A stretch of DNA of 64,000 nt from Kordia algicida OT-1 (GTDB lineage: Bacteria > Bacteroidota > Bacteroidia > Flavobacteriales > Flavobacteriaceae). The DNA lies in the NCBI RefSeq assembly GCF_000154725.1, contig NZ_DS544873.1, positions 3,571,339-3,635,338 of the forward strand, given 5' to 3'. Below are positions 36,342 through 45,480 of the stretch, in pieces. The stretch's first letter is position 1. The number at the start of each line of letters is the position of its first letter. A program made the position numbers and the translations under genes. The notes beneath the pieces were generated by a model that made no database searches, was not told the origin of the DNA, and saw only the letters and a list, made by a program, of their open reading frames with translations.

Positions 36342-37289
36342 ATGCTCAAGGTTCAAAACGTTTCCTTTTCCTATTTAGAAAACACGCCTATTCTTAAAGA
36401 TATTTCTTTTAAAATTCCACAAGGAACACATGTTTCAATTATTGGCGAAAGTGGTTGCGGAAAAAGTACCTTACTCAAACTTCTCTATGGTTTGTATGAC
36501 TTAAATGAAGGTGAAATTTTTTGGAACGACGAACAAATCTTAGGTCCAGCGTTTCATCTTGTACCAGGTTTTGAGCGCATGAAATATGTAGCACAAGATT
36601 TCGATTTAATGCCCTACACTACGGTTGCAGAAAACATCGGAACGTATTTGTCTAATTTCTATCCAGAAGAAAAACAACAACGCATCCACGAACTCTTGGA
36701 AATGGTAGAAATGACCGCTTTTGCGGATGTAAAAGCAAAACTACTCAGTGGCGGACAGCAACAGCGTGTCGCATTGGCAAAAGCCTTAGCACGCGAACCC
36801 GAAGTTTTACTGCTCGATGAACCTTTTAGTCATATTGATAACTTTCGAAAAAATGCGTTGCGCAGAAACTTATTCAGTTATCTCAAAAAAGAAAACATTA
36901 CCTGTATTGTAGCTACACACGATCGTACGGATGCGCTTTCCTTTGCAGATTCGACAATTGTACTACAACATGGAAAACTCATCGCACAAAACGATTCGAA
37001 GGATTTATTTCAAAACCCACCAAACAAATATATCGCTTCTCTTTTTGGCGAAGTCAATGAGTTGCCTGCGCGTTTATTTCCTGAAATAAATGCTTCTACA
37101 GAAACGATCTTAGTCTATCCGCATCAACTAAAAATCTCAGACACATCTGATTTTAAAGTAACGGTACAACAAAGTTATTTTAAAGGAAGTCATTATTTGG
37201 TATTGGCGAAGTATGAGAGAAAATTGGTGTTTTTTGAGAGTTTGGAAGGTTTAGAAGTTGGTGTTTTGGTTGGATTAAAAATACTATAA
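36342..37289 (+). CDS. ABC transporter ATP-binding protein
   Basis: 315 residues. Walker A GESGCGKST (about 35-43), Q-loop region VAQDFDLMPY, signature LSGGQQQRVALAKALA, Walker B VLLLDEPFSHID and switch His in VATHDRTD are all intact, so it should hydrolyse ATP. The 80-residue C-terminal extension with HPHQLK-like sequence resembles the regulatory domain of the FbpC/PotA group. No permease or binding-protein gene is adjacent, so its partner is unknown. Confidence 0.85.
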   Translation: MLKVQNVSFSYLENTPILKDISFKIPQGTHVSIIGESGCGKSTLLKLLYGLYDLNEGEIFWNDEQILGPAFHLVPGFERMKYVAQDFDLMPYTTVAENIGTYLSNFYPEEKQQRIHELLEMVEMTAFADVKAKLLSGGQQQRVALAKALAREPEVLLLDEPFSHIDNFRKNALRRNLFSYLKKENITCIVATHDRTDALSFADSTIVLQHGKLIAQNDSKDLFQNPPNKYIASLFGEVNELPARLFPEINASTETILVYPHQLKISDTSDFKVTVQQSYFKGSHYLVLAKYERKLVFFESLEGLEVGVLVGLKIL

Positions 37290-37439
37290 TTCGTAAATCT
37301 AAATTCAAAAATCAAAACAATCTCCACTCAAAAGGTAGGACAAAAAGACTTTCAGTTGTCTTATATAATGAGTAACTCACTAATAATCAATCATCACATA
37401 ATTTTTTTTGTTATATTAGTGCACTAACTAAACTAAAAC

Positions 37440-38552
37440 ATGAACCAACAATTACTTAAAATTGCTGCCATAGCAATACTTTCTGCTATGCTTTTTTCTT
37501 GTGGCGATGATAATGATCCTACAACGCCACCAACATCAATAGATGACGATTATGTGCCAATTCCTACTTCGCCTGTCGTATTAGATATGAACGCATTTCC
37601 TTTTAGCACACTTTCAGAATATAACTTTTTTGAAGGCGAAATGAAAGATCAAGAACCTGTTTTAGGTGTCATTCCCTACGAACCAATCTCAACACTATTT
37701 ACAGACTATGCCAAAAAGAAACGTTTTGTTTGGATGCCAGAAAACGTAGCGGCTTCTTATGTGGCAGATAGCGAACTTATTGAGTTTCCTGTTGGAACCA
37801 TTCTTATAAAAACATTTTATTACGAAAACGTATTACCTGCTAATAACCAGCGTATTATTGAAACACGCTTGATGTTAAAAAAGGCTGACGATTGGTATTT
37901 TGCCGATTATGTGTGGAATGACGAACAAACAGAAGCTACGTTTAGCTTAGACGGTTCTTTTACAAATGTAGACTTTATGGAAGCCGGCGAAATGAAAAAT
38001 ACCAACTACAGAATTCCATCAGAAGTAGAATGCTTTACCTGTCACAAACAAGGCACAAACTCCGTTCCAATTGGTGTAAAACCACAAAACTTGAACAGTA
38101 TGTTTGATTATGATGGCGGAACCGCAAATCAATTGCAAAAATTAATTGATGAAGGATATTTGGAAGATAATTTACCTGCAACAATCAATACGGTTGTAAA
38201 ATGGAGTGATGAAACGCAACCAATCGACTTACGTGTACGTTCCTATATTGATATCAACTGCGCACATTGCCATTCAGAATTATCGCATTGCGATTACAGA
38301 CCTGTACGTTTTGCCTTTGACGAATCTGCGGATGATACCAACTTAGGTGTTTGTGTAGATCCTGATGAAGAAATTACTGGAATGATAAAAATTGTAACTC
38401 CTTCGCTAAAAGAACGTTCCGTAATGTATTACAGATTAAATACAACCGCAGAAGAATTTAGAATGCCTTTACTCGGTAGAAGCATTATCCACAAAGAAGC
38501 CGTAAGCATGATCGGACAGTGGATTGATGGAATTGATACCGAATGTGAATAA
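37440..38552 (+). CDS. Diheme c-type cytochrome-like lipoprotein
   Basis: 370 residues. The signal peptide ends in the lipobox MLFSCGDD (Cys near 21), followed by a Thr/Pro-rich linker. Two CxxCH heme c motifs occur: CFTCH (about 200) and CAHCH (about 278). The arrangement resembles the 'SO2930 family diheme c-type cytochrome' group, which often sits next to a repeat protein. It is likely a periplasmic or surface electron-transfer protein. A VCBS-repeat T9SS gene follows after 63 bases and may be its partner. Substrate unknown. Confidence 0.7.
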   Translation: MNQQLLKIAAIAILSAMLFSCGDDNDPTTPPTSIDDDYVPIPTSPVVLDMNAFPFSTLSEYNFFEGEMKDQEPVLGVIPYEPISTLFTDYAKKKRFVWMPENVAASYVADSELIEFPVGTILIKTFYYENVLPANNQRIIETRLMLKKADDWYFADYVWNDEQTEATFSLDGSFTNVDFMEAGEMKNTNYRIPSEVECFTCHKQGTNSVPIGVKPQNLNSMFDYDGGTANQLQKLIDEGYLEDNLPATINTVVKWSDETQPIDLRVRSYIDINCAHCHSELSHCDYRPVRFAFDESADDTNLGVCVDPDEEITGMIKIVTPSLKERSVMYYRLNTTAEEFRMPLLGRSIIHKEAVSMIGQWIDGIDTECE

Positions 38553-38615
38553 TAAACTAACAACCAAACCAACGCTATGAAACGCTTTTTGAGCGCATAG
38601 TATAAAAACCAGCCT

Positions 38616-41600
38616 ATGAAAAAAATTACGTTACTAATATGCTTTCTGGCATCCTGCTTTTTTGTAACCGCACAAACTACAGTCGATTGTTCGGCTGGCG
38701 CTGTAAATACAACTTATTGTTACACAAATAACGACACAACAAGCTTTGTTTTTGTAAGTTCTGACGGATCAGATTTGCAAGTAACATTCAACGCAGGACA
38801 AACCGAAAATGATTGGGATGAACTCATTGTTTTAGATACAGATGGTACTGAATTATACAATGGCTATGGAAACAATGGCGACTTAACAGGATTGACATTT
38901 CAATCTAGTGGAGACACCATTACAGTTTCTATCAACTCAGACGGAACAATTAATTGTACTGATAATAACTACACTCATTGGGATTTTGATGTAAACTGTG
39001 CAACCTGTACAAATCCAACAGTAGCATATACTGTAGTAGACGATTGTGCTACAAGTGGCGGATTTTTGGTCGATGTAAACATATCTGACCTCGGATCAGC
39101 AACATCTGTAACCGTTTCAGACAATCAAGGAAGTGCAGATCAAGGAATATCAATGGCAGGAACGGTTCAGTTTGGACCATTTGCCAACGGAACTGATGTT
39201 GTAATTTCTATTCAAAACGACCAAGATGCAAACTGTAATGTAAGTAGTAGTTCTTTGACGCAGAGTAACTGTCCGCCGCCAGCGCCAGTAGGTGTTACTT
39301 GTGGATCAGGTTCATCATCATATATCTTTACAGAAGAATTTGATACTGCTTCTGGATGGACAGGAGATTTAAATAATGGTAACGGTTCATGGGAAATTCC
39401 TGATGGATCTACTTCTGGCGGAACAGGACCAGATACTGCCTTTAGTGGAGATAATTTTATGAATTACGAAGCTTCAGGAAATACAACTTTAACAGCTTCT
39501 GCGGTAAGTCCGGCAATTGACTTGACAACTGCGACTGATGGTGCAGAATTATCATTCTACTTACACGCTTACGGAGAAGATATGGGAGCATTGGAAGTGA
39601 AAATTGGAAACAATGCTTCTGGACCTTTTACCACCGTATTTTCATTATCAGGGGAATTACAAACTAGCGGAACCGAAGCTTGGGTTCCTATCGGAATAAA
39701 CTTAGATAGTTACCTAGGACAAGTCATTTATGTCGAATTTAGCCACACAGGAACAGGAACAGGTTTCTCTGGAGACATGTCAATCGATTTCGTTCGTGTA
39801 GAAACTTGCGGAACATTTTGTATTGCACCTTCAAGCATTGTAGCTTCAGGAATTACACAAGATGCTGCAAATATAAGCTGGACGCCAAATAGTGGAGAAA
39901 CTGCTTGGGAATATGTAGTGCAAGCTGCGGGAACAGGAATTCCATCAGGTGCAGGAACTCCTTCTACGGTAACCAATGTCAATCTCAATTCATTAACTCC
40001 AGCAACAAATTATGAAGTATATGTTCGTGCTATTTGCGGAACGGACAATAGTATTTGGGGCGGACCTTTAAACTTTACAACATTAGCACCACCGCCACCT
40101 GCGACATTTACAACCTCAACGGTTGCTACCACAGGAAGTCAAAGAGCTGCTGTTGATATGAATGGTGACTTTTTAGACGATGTTGTTTCAATCTCATCAA
40201 CAAATGTAAATATCTTTTATCAGCAAACTATTGGTGGTTTGAGCAATACAGCTACAAATATTACCACAACAAACGCAGATAATACACCTTCTTGGAGTTT
40301 GGCTGCTGCCGATTACGATAGAAACGGATTTACAGATTTATTATATGGAGGTGGAAACGGAGTCACGTTTATGAGAGCCAATGCTACAGGAACAGGATTT
40401 ACAGAAATCTCTGGATCAGAATATGTATTCTCGCAACGTTCAAACTTTGTCGATTTAGATCAAGATGGAAACCTAGATGCGTTTGTGTGTCATGATGTTG
40501 ATCCGAATGTATATTACATGAATGATGGAAGCGGAAACCTAACGTTTAACCAAGGTGGATTGGGCGATATTGCAGGTGGAGGAAACTATGGCTCTATCTG
40601 GATTGATTATGATAATGACCGAGACATGGACATGTTTATTGCCAAATGTCGTGGTGGTTCGACAACAATCAATATTAACGAATTGCACCAAAATGATGGA
40701 ACAGGAAACTTTACAGAAGTTGCTTCTGCGGCAGGTTTGGCTGATCCGTTACAAACATGGTCTTCTGCTTGGGGAGATTTTGATAACGATGGAGATATGG
40801 ACGTTTTTGTCGGAGCAAGTTCTACTGCAGATGGAACGCACAAACTTATGAGAAATAATGGAAACGGAACATTTACAAACGTTACTGCTGCTTCTGGAAT
40901 ATTGCCTGATTTGACTAATTTAGGGATTGAAAATGCAACATACGATTTTGATAATGATGGAAACTTAGACATTGCATCCAACGGAAGTATTTTATTTGGA
41001 AATGGTGATTTGACATTTACTGTCTACGATAACATACTCGCTGGAAATAATGGTTCTTTTGGAGATTTAAATAATGACGGATTTATTGATGCCATTTCTG
41101 GAACAACGTTATACACAAACACGACCAACAGTAATAATTGGGTAAAAATTACCACGACTGGAGTTGCAAGTAATATAAACGGAATTGGTGCAAGAATTGA
41201 AGTGCATACCGCTTCTGGAGTTCAAATTCGTGATGTGCGAAGCGGAGAAGGTTTCCGTTTTATGAGTACATTAAACGCTCATTTTGGAATTGGAACTGAT
41301 GATGCTATCACAAATATCATTATTTACTGGCCATCAGGAACGGTTGATAATTTGGAAAATCCGACCATCAATACGCATCATATCATTACAGAAGGGCAAA
41401 CTTTAAGTATTGAAGATGAAGAATTGGCAAATGCTGTTTCAATTCATCCAAATCCTGTTGGGAAAATTATGAACATCAACAGTCCTATAAATTTAGTTGG
41501 AAAAATAGCAACGATCTTTAACATTGAAGGAAAACGTGTGATGAATTTAAAACTAAAAGAACATAAAATTGATGTTTCAAACTTACGCCAAGGAAACTAT

Positions 41601-41657
41601 ATCTTACGATTAGAATCTGATGGAAAAGTATTTACTCAAAAATTCATCAAACTTTAA
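38616..41657 (+). CDS. T9SS type A secreted protein with FG-GAP/VCBS repeats
   Basis: 1013 residues, signal peptide MKKITLLICFLASCFFVTA. There is an N-terminal CUB-like domain (to about 120), a jellyroll/MAM-like segment (about 235-395), then a fibronectin III domain around 405-490. From about 510 to 830 lie FG-GAP/VCBS-type repeats rich in DxDxDG calcium motifs such as DLDQDGNLD and DFDNDGDMD. An ASPIC/UnbV-like part ends near IIIYWPSGTVDNL. The last 75 residues (SIHPNPVGKIMNI to NYILRLESDGK) are the type A C-terminal sorting domain. It is exported to the surface and probably binds calcium. Its partner is perhaps the upstream diheme lipoprotein. Confidence 0.85.
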   Translation: MKKITLLICFLASCFFVTAQTTVDCSAGAVNTTYCYTNNDTTSFVFVSSDGSDLQVTFNAGQTENDWDELIVLDTDGTELYNGYGNNGDLTGLTFQSSGDTITVSINSDGTINCTDNNYTHWDFDVNCATCTNPTVAYTVVDDCATSGGFLVDVNISDLGSATSVTVSDNQGSADQGISMAGTVQFGPFANGTDVVISIQNDQDANCNVSSSSLTQSNCPPPAPVGVTCGSGSSSYIFTEEFDTASGWTGDLNNGNGSWEIPDGSTSGGTGPDTAFSGDNFMNYEASGNTTLTASAVSPAIDLTTATDGAELSFYLHAYGEDMGALEVKIGNNASGPFTTVFSLSGELQTSGTEAWVPIGINLDSYLGQVIYVEFSHTGTGTGFSGDMSIDFVRVETCGTFCIAPSSIVASGITQDAANISWTPNSGETAWEYVVQAAGTGIPSGAGTPSTVTNVNLNSLTPATNYEVYVRAICGTDNSIWGGPLNFTTLAPPPPATFTTSTVATTGSQRAAVDMNGDFLDDVVSISSTNVNIFYQQTIGGLSNTATNITTTNADNTPSWSLAAADYDRNGFTDLLYGGGNGVTFMRANATGTGFTEISGSEYVFSQRSNFVDLDQDGNLDAFVCHDVDPNVYYMNDGSGNLTFNQGGLGDIAGGGNYGSIWIDYDNDRDMDMFIAKCRGGSTTININELHQNDGTGNFTEVASAAGLADPLQTWSSAWGDFDNDGDMDVFVGASSTADGTHKLMRNNGNGTFTNVTAASGILPDLTNLGIENATYDFDNDGNLDIASNGSILFGNGDLTFTVYDNILAGNNGSFGDLNNDGFIDAISGTTLYTNTTNSNNWVKITTTGVASNINGIGARIEVHTASGVQIRDVRSGEGFRFMSTLNAHFGIGTDDAITNIIIYWPSGTVDNLENPTINTHHIITEGQTLSIEDEELANAVSIHPNPVGKIMNINSPINLVGKIATIFNIEGKRVMNLKLKEHKIDVSNLRQGNYILRLESDGKVFTQKFIKL

Positions 41658-41679
41658 AAAACAACTTTAAAATCATATC

Positions 41680-41712
41680 AAAACTCCAATGCTGTATTGT
41701 ATTGGAGTTTTG
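41680..41712. terminator. Terminator between converging genes
   Basis: AAAACTCCAAT and ATTGGAGTTTT pair over 11 bases around a 10-base loop. T-rich on both strands, so it may stop both transcripts. Confidence 0.8.
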
Positions 41713-41826
41713 TCATTTTAATAAACTTTGTCATTTCTGCGTAGGCAAAAATCCAAGTTGAAGAATTACATTTTAAGAAGTTTTATTGAAAAGTACTTCT
41801 CAATAGTTCTATGGAGCGAAGCGAGT

Positions 41827-43038
41827 TTAAGAAGTCTGTATAAAATCTTTATTAATGCGTCGGCTAGCCAAATACGAAGCCAAAATTCCTAAAATGGTAA
41901 TGGTTAAGAAAACCGTGACACAATTTATAAACTTCAATTCTACAGGATATGGCAAACTTGGTGTAATGTAAAACAGTTTGAATTTCAATTGTAAAAACAC
42001 TACAATAACGCCTAAGATAATTCCGAGCAATCCGCCCAAAGTAGTTATAATAATTCCTAAGTAGAAAAAAATACGCTTAATCTGTCGCACCGTAGTTCCC
42101 ATGCTAAACAGGGTTTTCATGTTACTACGTTTGTCTAAAATCATCATCACAATGGCGCCAACTACATTAAATAATGCGAGAATCAACACAAGTGTAAAAA
42201 TCAGGTAAATCGCTATATTTTCAGTATTTAACATCTTATATAAAGCATCATTCAGCTCAATACGATTTTTTATAATGACATTATTATCAAAAACAGCAGC
42301 AATCTTTTCTTTTACCTGAGTTTCATTAGCTGTAGCTAACAAATCAAATTCAATATTGGTAATTTCATTCACATCAAATTCAAGCAATTCTTGCGCTAAA
42401 GCCAAATTTGTAAACACATATTTATCGTCTAAATCTTCATTAATGCGATAAATTCCTGTGGTGGTAACTTTTACTTTTTCATACGGGTTTTTAGAACTAC
42501 TTGTAATACTCTTAGTGCCAGGTTTTGGCACAATAATTTCGAGTAAATTGCTATAATCATACGCAATTACACCTAAAAGGTTTGAAACACCAAAACCAAT
42601 CACGGCTTCATCATACGCATTCGGATTGATCCAATTGCCAACATACATAATGCTGTCCATAGCGTTAACGTCTCGGAAATATTGATCGACACCTTTTATA
42701 TTGGCAATATGATGTTTGTTCTTTAAACTCAGTACTACACGTTCTTCCACCACTTGTGAAAACGATACAATTTCTGGAATTTCTTTCAGTTGTTGGAGTT
42801 GTGTTGCGCTTACGCGAAAGGACTTTCCGGTTGCCGCTTCAATCTTAATATCAGGATCAAAATCATTGCTAAATGACAAACTGAAGGTCTTTAATCCTGC
42901 AAATCCTGAAAGTACAATGAACAAAGCCAATGCACCAATCACCACAACAACACTTGTAAAAATGTTGATAATGTTGATGGCATTTTGCGAACTCTTAGAG
43001 AACAAATAACGCTTGGCTATGTAAAAAGCGAATTTCAA
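41827..43038 (-). CDS. FtsX/LolC-type ABC transporter permease
   Basis: 403 residues. One N-terminal helix (about 25-45, preceded by FSKSSQNAINIINIFTS), a large periplasmic MacB-like core, and three C-terminal helices (about 275-300, 325-350, 375-395) give the FtsX/LolC/E layout. LYKMLNTENIAIYLIFTLVLI and GAIVMMILDKRSNMKTLFSMG are characteristic. It would pair with an ATPase to move lipoproteins from the inner membrane; the ATPase is not adjacent. It begins directly after the rbfA stop, so the two are one operon. Confidence 0.88.
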   Translation of the reverse strand: MKFAFYIAKRYLFSKSSQNAINIINIFTSVVVVIGALALFIVLSGFAGLKTFSLSFSNDFDPDIKIEAATGKSFRVSATQLQQLKEIPEIVSFSQVVEERVVLSLKNKHHIANIKGVDQYFRDVNAMDSIMYVGNWINPNAYDEAVIGFGVSNLLGVIAYDYSNLLEIIVPKPGTKSITSSSKNPYEKVKVTTTGIYRINEDLDDKYVFTNLALAQELLEFDVNEITNIEFDLLATANETQVKEKIAAVFDNNVIIKNRIELNDALYKMLNTENIAIYLIFTLVLILALFNVVGAIVMMILDKRSNMKTLFSMGTTVRQIKRIFFYLGIIITTLGGLLGIILGVIVVFLQLKFKLFYITPSLPYPVELKFINCVTVFLTITILGILASYLASRRINKDFIQTS

Positions 43039-43440
43039 CTAGGCTTTCTTTCTTTTATCTAACAAATCACGATCTTCAATTGGGTTTTCTTCTCCTTTAA
43101 GCGACTTTTCAATGTTTTCAATATATTCCAACGAATCGTCTACGTAAAACGTTAAACTTGGTACTTTTCGCAATTGGTGTTTTACGCGTTGTGCCAATTC
43201 GTGTTTAATTAATGGCGCATTTGACTGAATTCCTTCCAACAATTCTTTTCCTTTGTTATGTGGAAAAATACTCAAATATACTTTCGCCACGGAAAGATCA
43301 ACCGTAACGTTTACTTTCGTTACTGAAATAATTACGTTTGTCAGTCCGCCACCGCGTGCAGCTCCTTGCAAGATATCTACCAAATCTTTTTGTAAAACTC
43401 CTGCTATTTTTTTCTGTCTATTACTTTCTGTTTCACTCAT
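43039..43440 (-). CDS. rbfA: Ribosome-binding factor A
   Basis: 133 residues with the KH-like RbfA fold: RQKKIAGVLQKDLVDIL at the start, VIISVTKVNVTVDLSVAKVYLSI in the middle, and VKHQLRKVPSLTFYVDDSLEY at the end. It assists maturation of the 16S rRNA 5' end in the 30S subunit. A TATTTTTG element on the minus strand at 43448-43455 is only 8 bases before the start codon, suggesting a very short leader. The permease gene follows with no gap. Confidence 0.92.
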   Translation of the reverse strand: MSETESNRQKKIAGVLQKDLVDILQGAARGGGLTNVIISVTKVNVTVDLSVAKVYLSIFPHNKGKELLEGIQSNAPLIKHELAQRVKHQLRKVPSLTFYVDDSLEYIENIEKSLKGEENPIEDRDLLDKRKKA

Positions 43441-43476
43441 AATACTGCAAAAATAGAATATTAAGACTATAAAACG

Positions 43477-43507
43477 TTGACTTTACTACTGAATTGCAAT
43501 AACTTTA
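43477..43507 (+). promoter_or_regulatory. Promoter of the methylmalonyl-CoA epimerase gene
   Basis: TTG at 43477-43479, 20-base spacer, TAACTTTA at 43500-43507. This is one base from the consensus TAnnTTTG. It supports a downstream GTG start for the gene, because the longer frame would begin on the -33 element itself. Confidence 0.55.
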
Positions 43508-43527
43508 CATCCAAAATAGTAAAAAAC

Positions 43528-43929
43528 GTGAATAAAATAGAACATATCGGAATCGCGGTCAAAGATATTGAAGCATCCAATCAATTATTTGCAAAGTTGT
43601 TCAATAAAGAACATTACAAAATGGAAGAAGTAGAAAGTGAAGGTGTAAAAACCTCTTTTTTCCAATTAGGCGAAAGCAAAATAGAACTTTTAGAAGCTAC
43701 ACGAGACGACAGTCCCATAGCAAAGTTTATAGCCAAAAAAGGCGAAGGTGTACATCATATAGCTTTTGATGTAACGGACATTCACGCCGAGGTAGCACGA
43801 CTTAAGGATGAAGGTTTCATCGTGCTAAACGAAACGCCCAAAAAGGGCGCAGATAATAAATTGGTGGTTTTTTTACACCCAAAATCTACCAATGGTACGC
43901 TCATAGAGTTGTGTCAGGAAATAATTTAA
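43528..43929 (+). CDS. mce: Methylmalonyl-CoA epimerase
   Basis: 133 residues from a GTG start. The vicinal-oxygen-chelate fold is marked by KIEHIGIAVKDIEAS with metal His, SKIELLEAT with Glu, GEGVHHIAFDV with metal His and GTLIELCQE with the last Glu. It inverts the configuration of methylmalonyl-CoA in propionate/succinyl-CoA metabolism. The frame could begin earlier at TTG 43477, but that codon is part of the promoter and the domain starts at VNKIEHIG, so GTG 43528 is chosen. It directly precedes the tRNA used by the integrative element. Confidence 0.88.
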   Translation: MNKIEHIGIAVKDIEASNQLFAKLFNKEHYKMEEVESEGVKTSFFQLGESKIELLEATRDDSPIAKFIAKKGEGVHHIAFDVTDIHAEVARLKDEGFIVLNETPKKGADNKLVVFLHPKSTNGTLIELCQEII

Positions 43930-43982
43930 TGGTATTTAAATTTTTACGGAATTAAAAAAAATAGTAATATTGCACCCGCATT

Positions 43983-44056
43983 GGTCCCATAGCTCAGCTG
44001 GTTAGAGCATCTGACTCATAATCAGAAAGTCCCTGGTTCGAGCCCAGGTGGGACCA
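43983..44056 (+). tRNA. tRNA with CAT anticodon (Met, or Ile2)
   Basis: A 74-base cloverleaf. The acceptor arms GGTCCCA and TGGGACC pair, the D-arm reads AGCTCAGCTGGTTAGAGC, the anticodon stem TCTGA/TCAGA encloses CTCATAA, and the T-arm is CCTGGTTCGAGCCCAGG. The discriminator is A and CCA is not encoded. The CAT anticodon could be elongator Met or, if the first base is modified to lysidine, Ile (AUA). The sequence alone does not decide. It marks the left border of the accessory region. Confidence 0.95.
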
Positions 44057-44171
44057 CAAGTAAAATCAAGCCTTGCAGAAATGTGAGGCTTTTTTTATGT
44101 CTTCAGGTTAAACATAGGTTAAACATTTTTAGCTTTCCTATATTTGTTAATAAAGAGTTTTTTAATTTCAA

Positions 44172-45053
44172 ATGCAGAACAAACAATTACTTTCCTTTTA
44201 TTATGACCTGCTATTTACATATGGAATAGCATCTATAAGAGATTCTTTTATAGGAAATGAAACTATAAAGAATAAAGGCTATTCTTTTATTCAGGAGCAT
44301 GACTATCACATGAAAGATGAAATGGTGGAAGATGATGATTTGATGCCAACTTTTGTTACAGATATTATAAAAAGGGAGGATTTTTTAAACCGTTTAATGC
44401 AATTCGAAAATTCTAGTATTAATTCTGAGTTAGAAACTCAGTTAAATTCAAAAGGTCTTAAAAAGGAGAAATTGAATTTATTAAATCAATTCTTTGATGA
44501 CTTAAAAGTTCTTCTTAAAAGAATTGATAATATTGAAGATAGGGACAGTGAAGCAATAAGAACATCACTTTTAGAAATTACCAGTAAAGTTAAGCAACGG
44601 TATCAGCTCATTGTGTCAAACCACGATGTCTTTAAATATTTAGTTAAGGATTCAGACATAACTTTTTTTAAAAACAAAAATCTTAAATATAGTTTTTACC
44701 AAGAGCTTTACGAGTTGGCATATTCACTTTATCTAATAGATGATATTGAAATAGAGGAATCTCATTTTGTAGAAGCGTTTATTTCCCCAAAGCCATCAAC
44801 ACTAATTAATAAAATTAGATTTTCGGCTAACAACATGATAGCATCTTACTTTTTAGAGTCATTAAAACCATTTTTTAATGGTTTTAACCACATCACAATT
44901 GAAGCTAGTGAAATCTTTCTTAATAAGCAGGGAAAGGTTTTAAAGAGCACCGATATTTATGCTTCACTATCAAGAGGGAAAAACAAATATCTTAATGAGA
45001 AGAAAAAAATAGATTCTGGGATTTCGGAACTTAAAAAGAAGCACTTGAAATAA
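44172..45053 (+). CDS. Unrecognised protein of the integrative element
   Basis: 293 residues, no signal peptide and no transmembrane helices. Highly charged and predicted mostly helical: a middle part (about 90-150) with LKVLLKRIDNIEDRDSEAI, and a C-terminal end rich in Lys. I do not recognise the family. It is the first gene after the tRNA, with a TATATTTG -7 box at 44139-44146, and a terminator follows. Its position beside the attachment site suggests a role in element maintenance, but this is only position. Confidence 0.6.
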   Translation: MQNKQLLSFYYDLLFTYGIASIRDSFIGNETIKNKGYSFIQEHDYHMKDEMVEDDDLMPTFVTDIIKREDFLNRLMQFENSSINSELETQLNSKGLKKEKLNLLNQFFDDLKVLLKRIDNIEDRDSEAIRTSLLEITSKVKQRYQLIVSNHDVFKYLVKDSDITFFKNKNLKYSFYQELYELAYSLYLIDDIEIEESHFVEAFISPKPSTLINKIRFSANNMIASYFLESLKPFFNGFNHITIEASEIFLNKQGKVLKSTDIYASLSRGKNKYLNEKKKIDSGISELKKKHLK

Positions 45054-45081
45054 CCTTACACTTCACCTTACACTTTGCCTT

Positions 45082-45117
45082 AACCCTTTGATACACTATG
45101 TAAACAAAGGGTTTTTT
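45082..45117 (+). terminator. Terminator after the first element gene
   Basis: AACCCTTTG and CAAAGGGTT pair perfectly around a 14-base loop and are followed by TTTTG. Confidence 0.8.
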
Positions 45118-45177
45118 GTTGCCTTTCTTTGTCTCATTATTAACAAGGATATGCGCATATCCATAACAATTAAAGTT

Positions 45178-45480
45178 ATGGAATTTATCCAGAAAGAATT
45201 AAAAGAAATAAAGGAATTGCTGAAAAAACAAACACTTCAGCAAAAGGAAATTTTAACTATTGAAGAGGCTTCAGAATTTTTAGGTTTATCTACTTCTAGG
45301 CTGTATAAAATGACAAGTAATAAGGAGATTCCTCATTACAAGCCTGGAGGCAAGAAGATTTATCTAAATCGTCAAGAATTAGAGCAATGGATTCTAAATA
45401 GTAGAGTAGACTCTATCAATGATGTAGATGATGAGTTGGATAGCTACTTAAGTAGAACTAACAAAAGTCTAGCATCATGA
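45178..45480 (+). CDS. Excisionase-like HTH_17 DNA-binding protein
   Basis: 100 residues from the ATG at 45178. An N-terminal coiled-coil-like helix (FIQKELKEIKELLKKQ) precedes the MerR/excisionase-type winged helix: LTIEEASEFLGLSTSRLYKMTSN, then IPHYKPGGKKIYLNRQELEQW. Proteins of this type act as excisionase/recombination directionality factors or as small regulators in Bacteroidota mobile elements. The frame extends upstream to 45088, but that part overlaps the terminator and is unlikely to be coding. It overlaps the next gene by 4 bases. Confidence 0.8.
   Translation: MEFIQKELKEIKELLKKQTLQQKEILTIEEASEFLGLSTSRLYKMTSNKEIPHYKPGGKKIYLNRQELEQWILNSRVDSINDVDDELDSYLSRTNKSLAS

Noticed and set aside
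38577-38600. Seven-codon frame (MKRFLSA) before the VCBS-repeat gene
   Set aside because: Too short and without regulatory context; probably chance.
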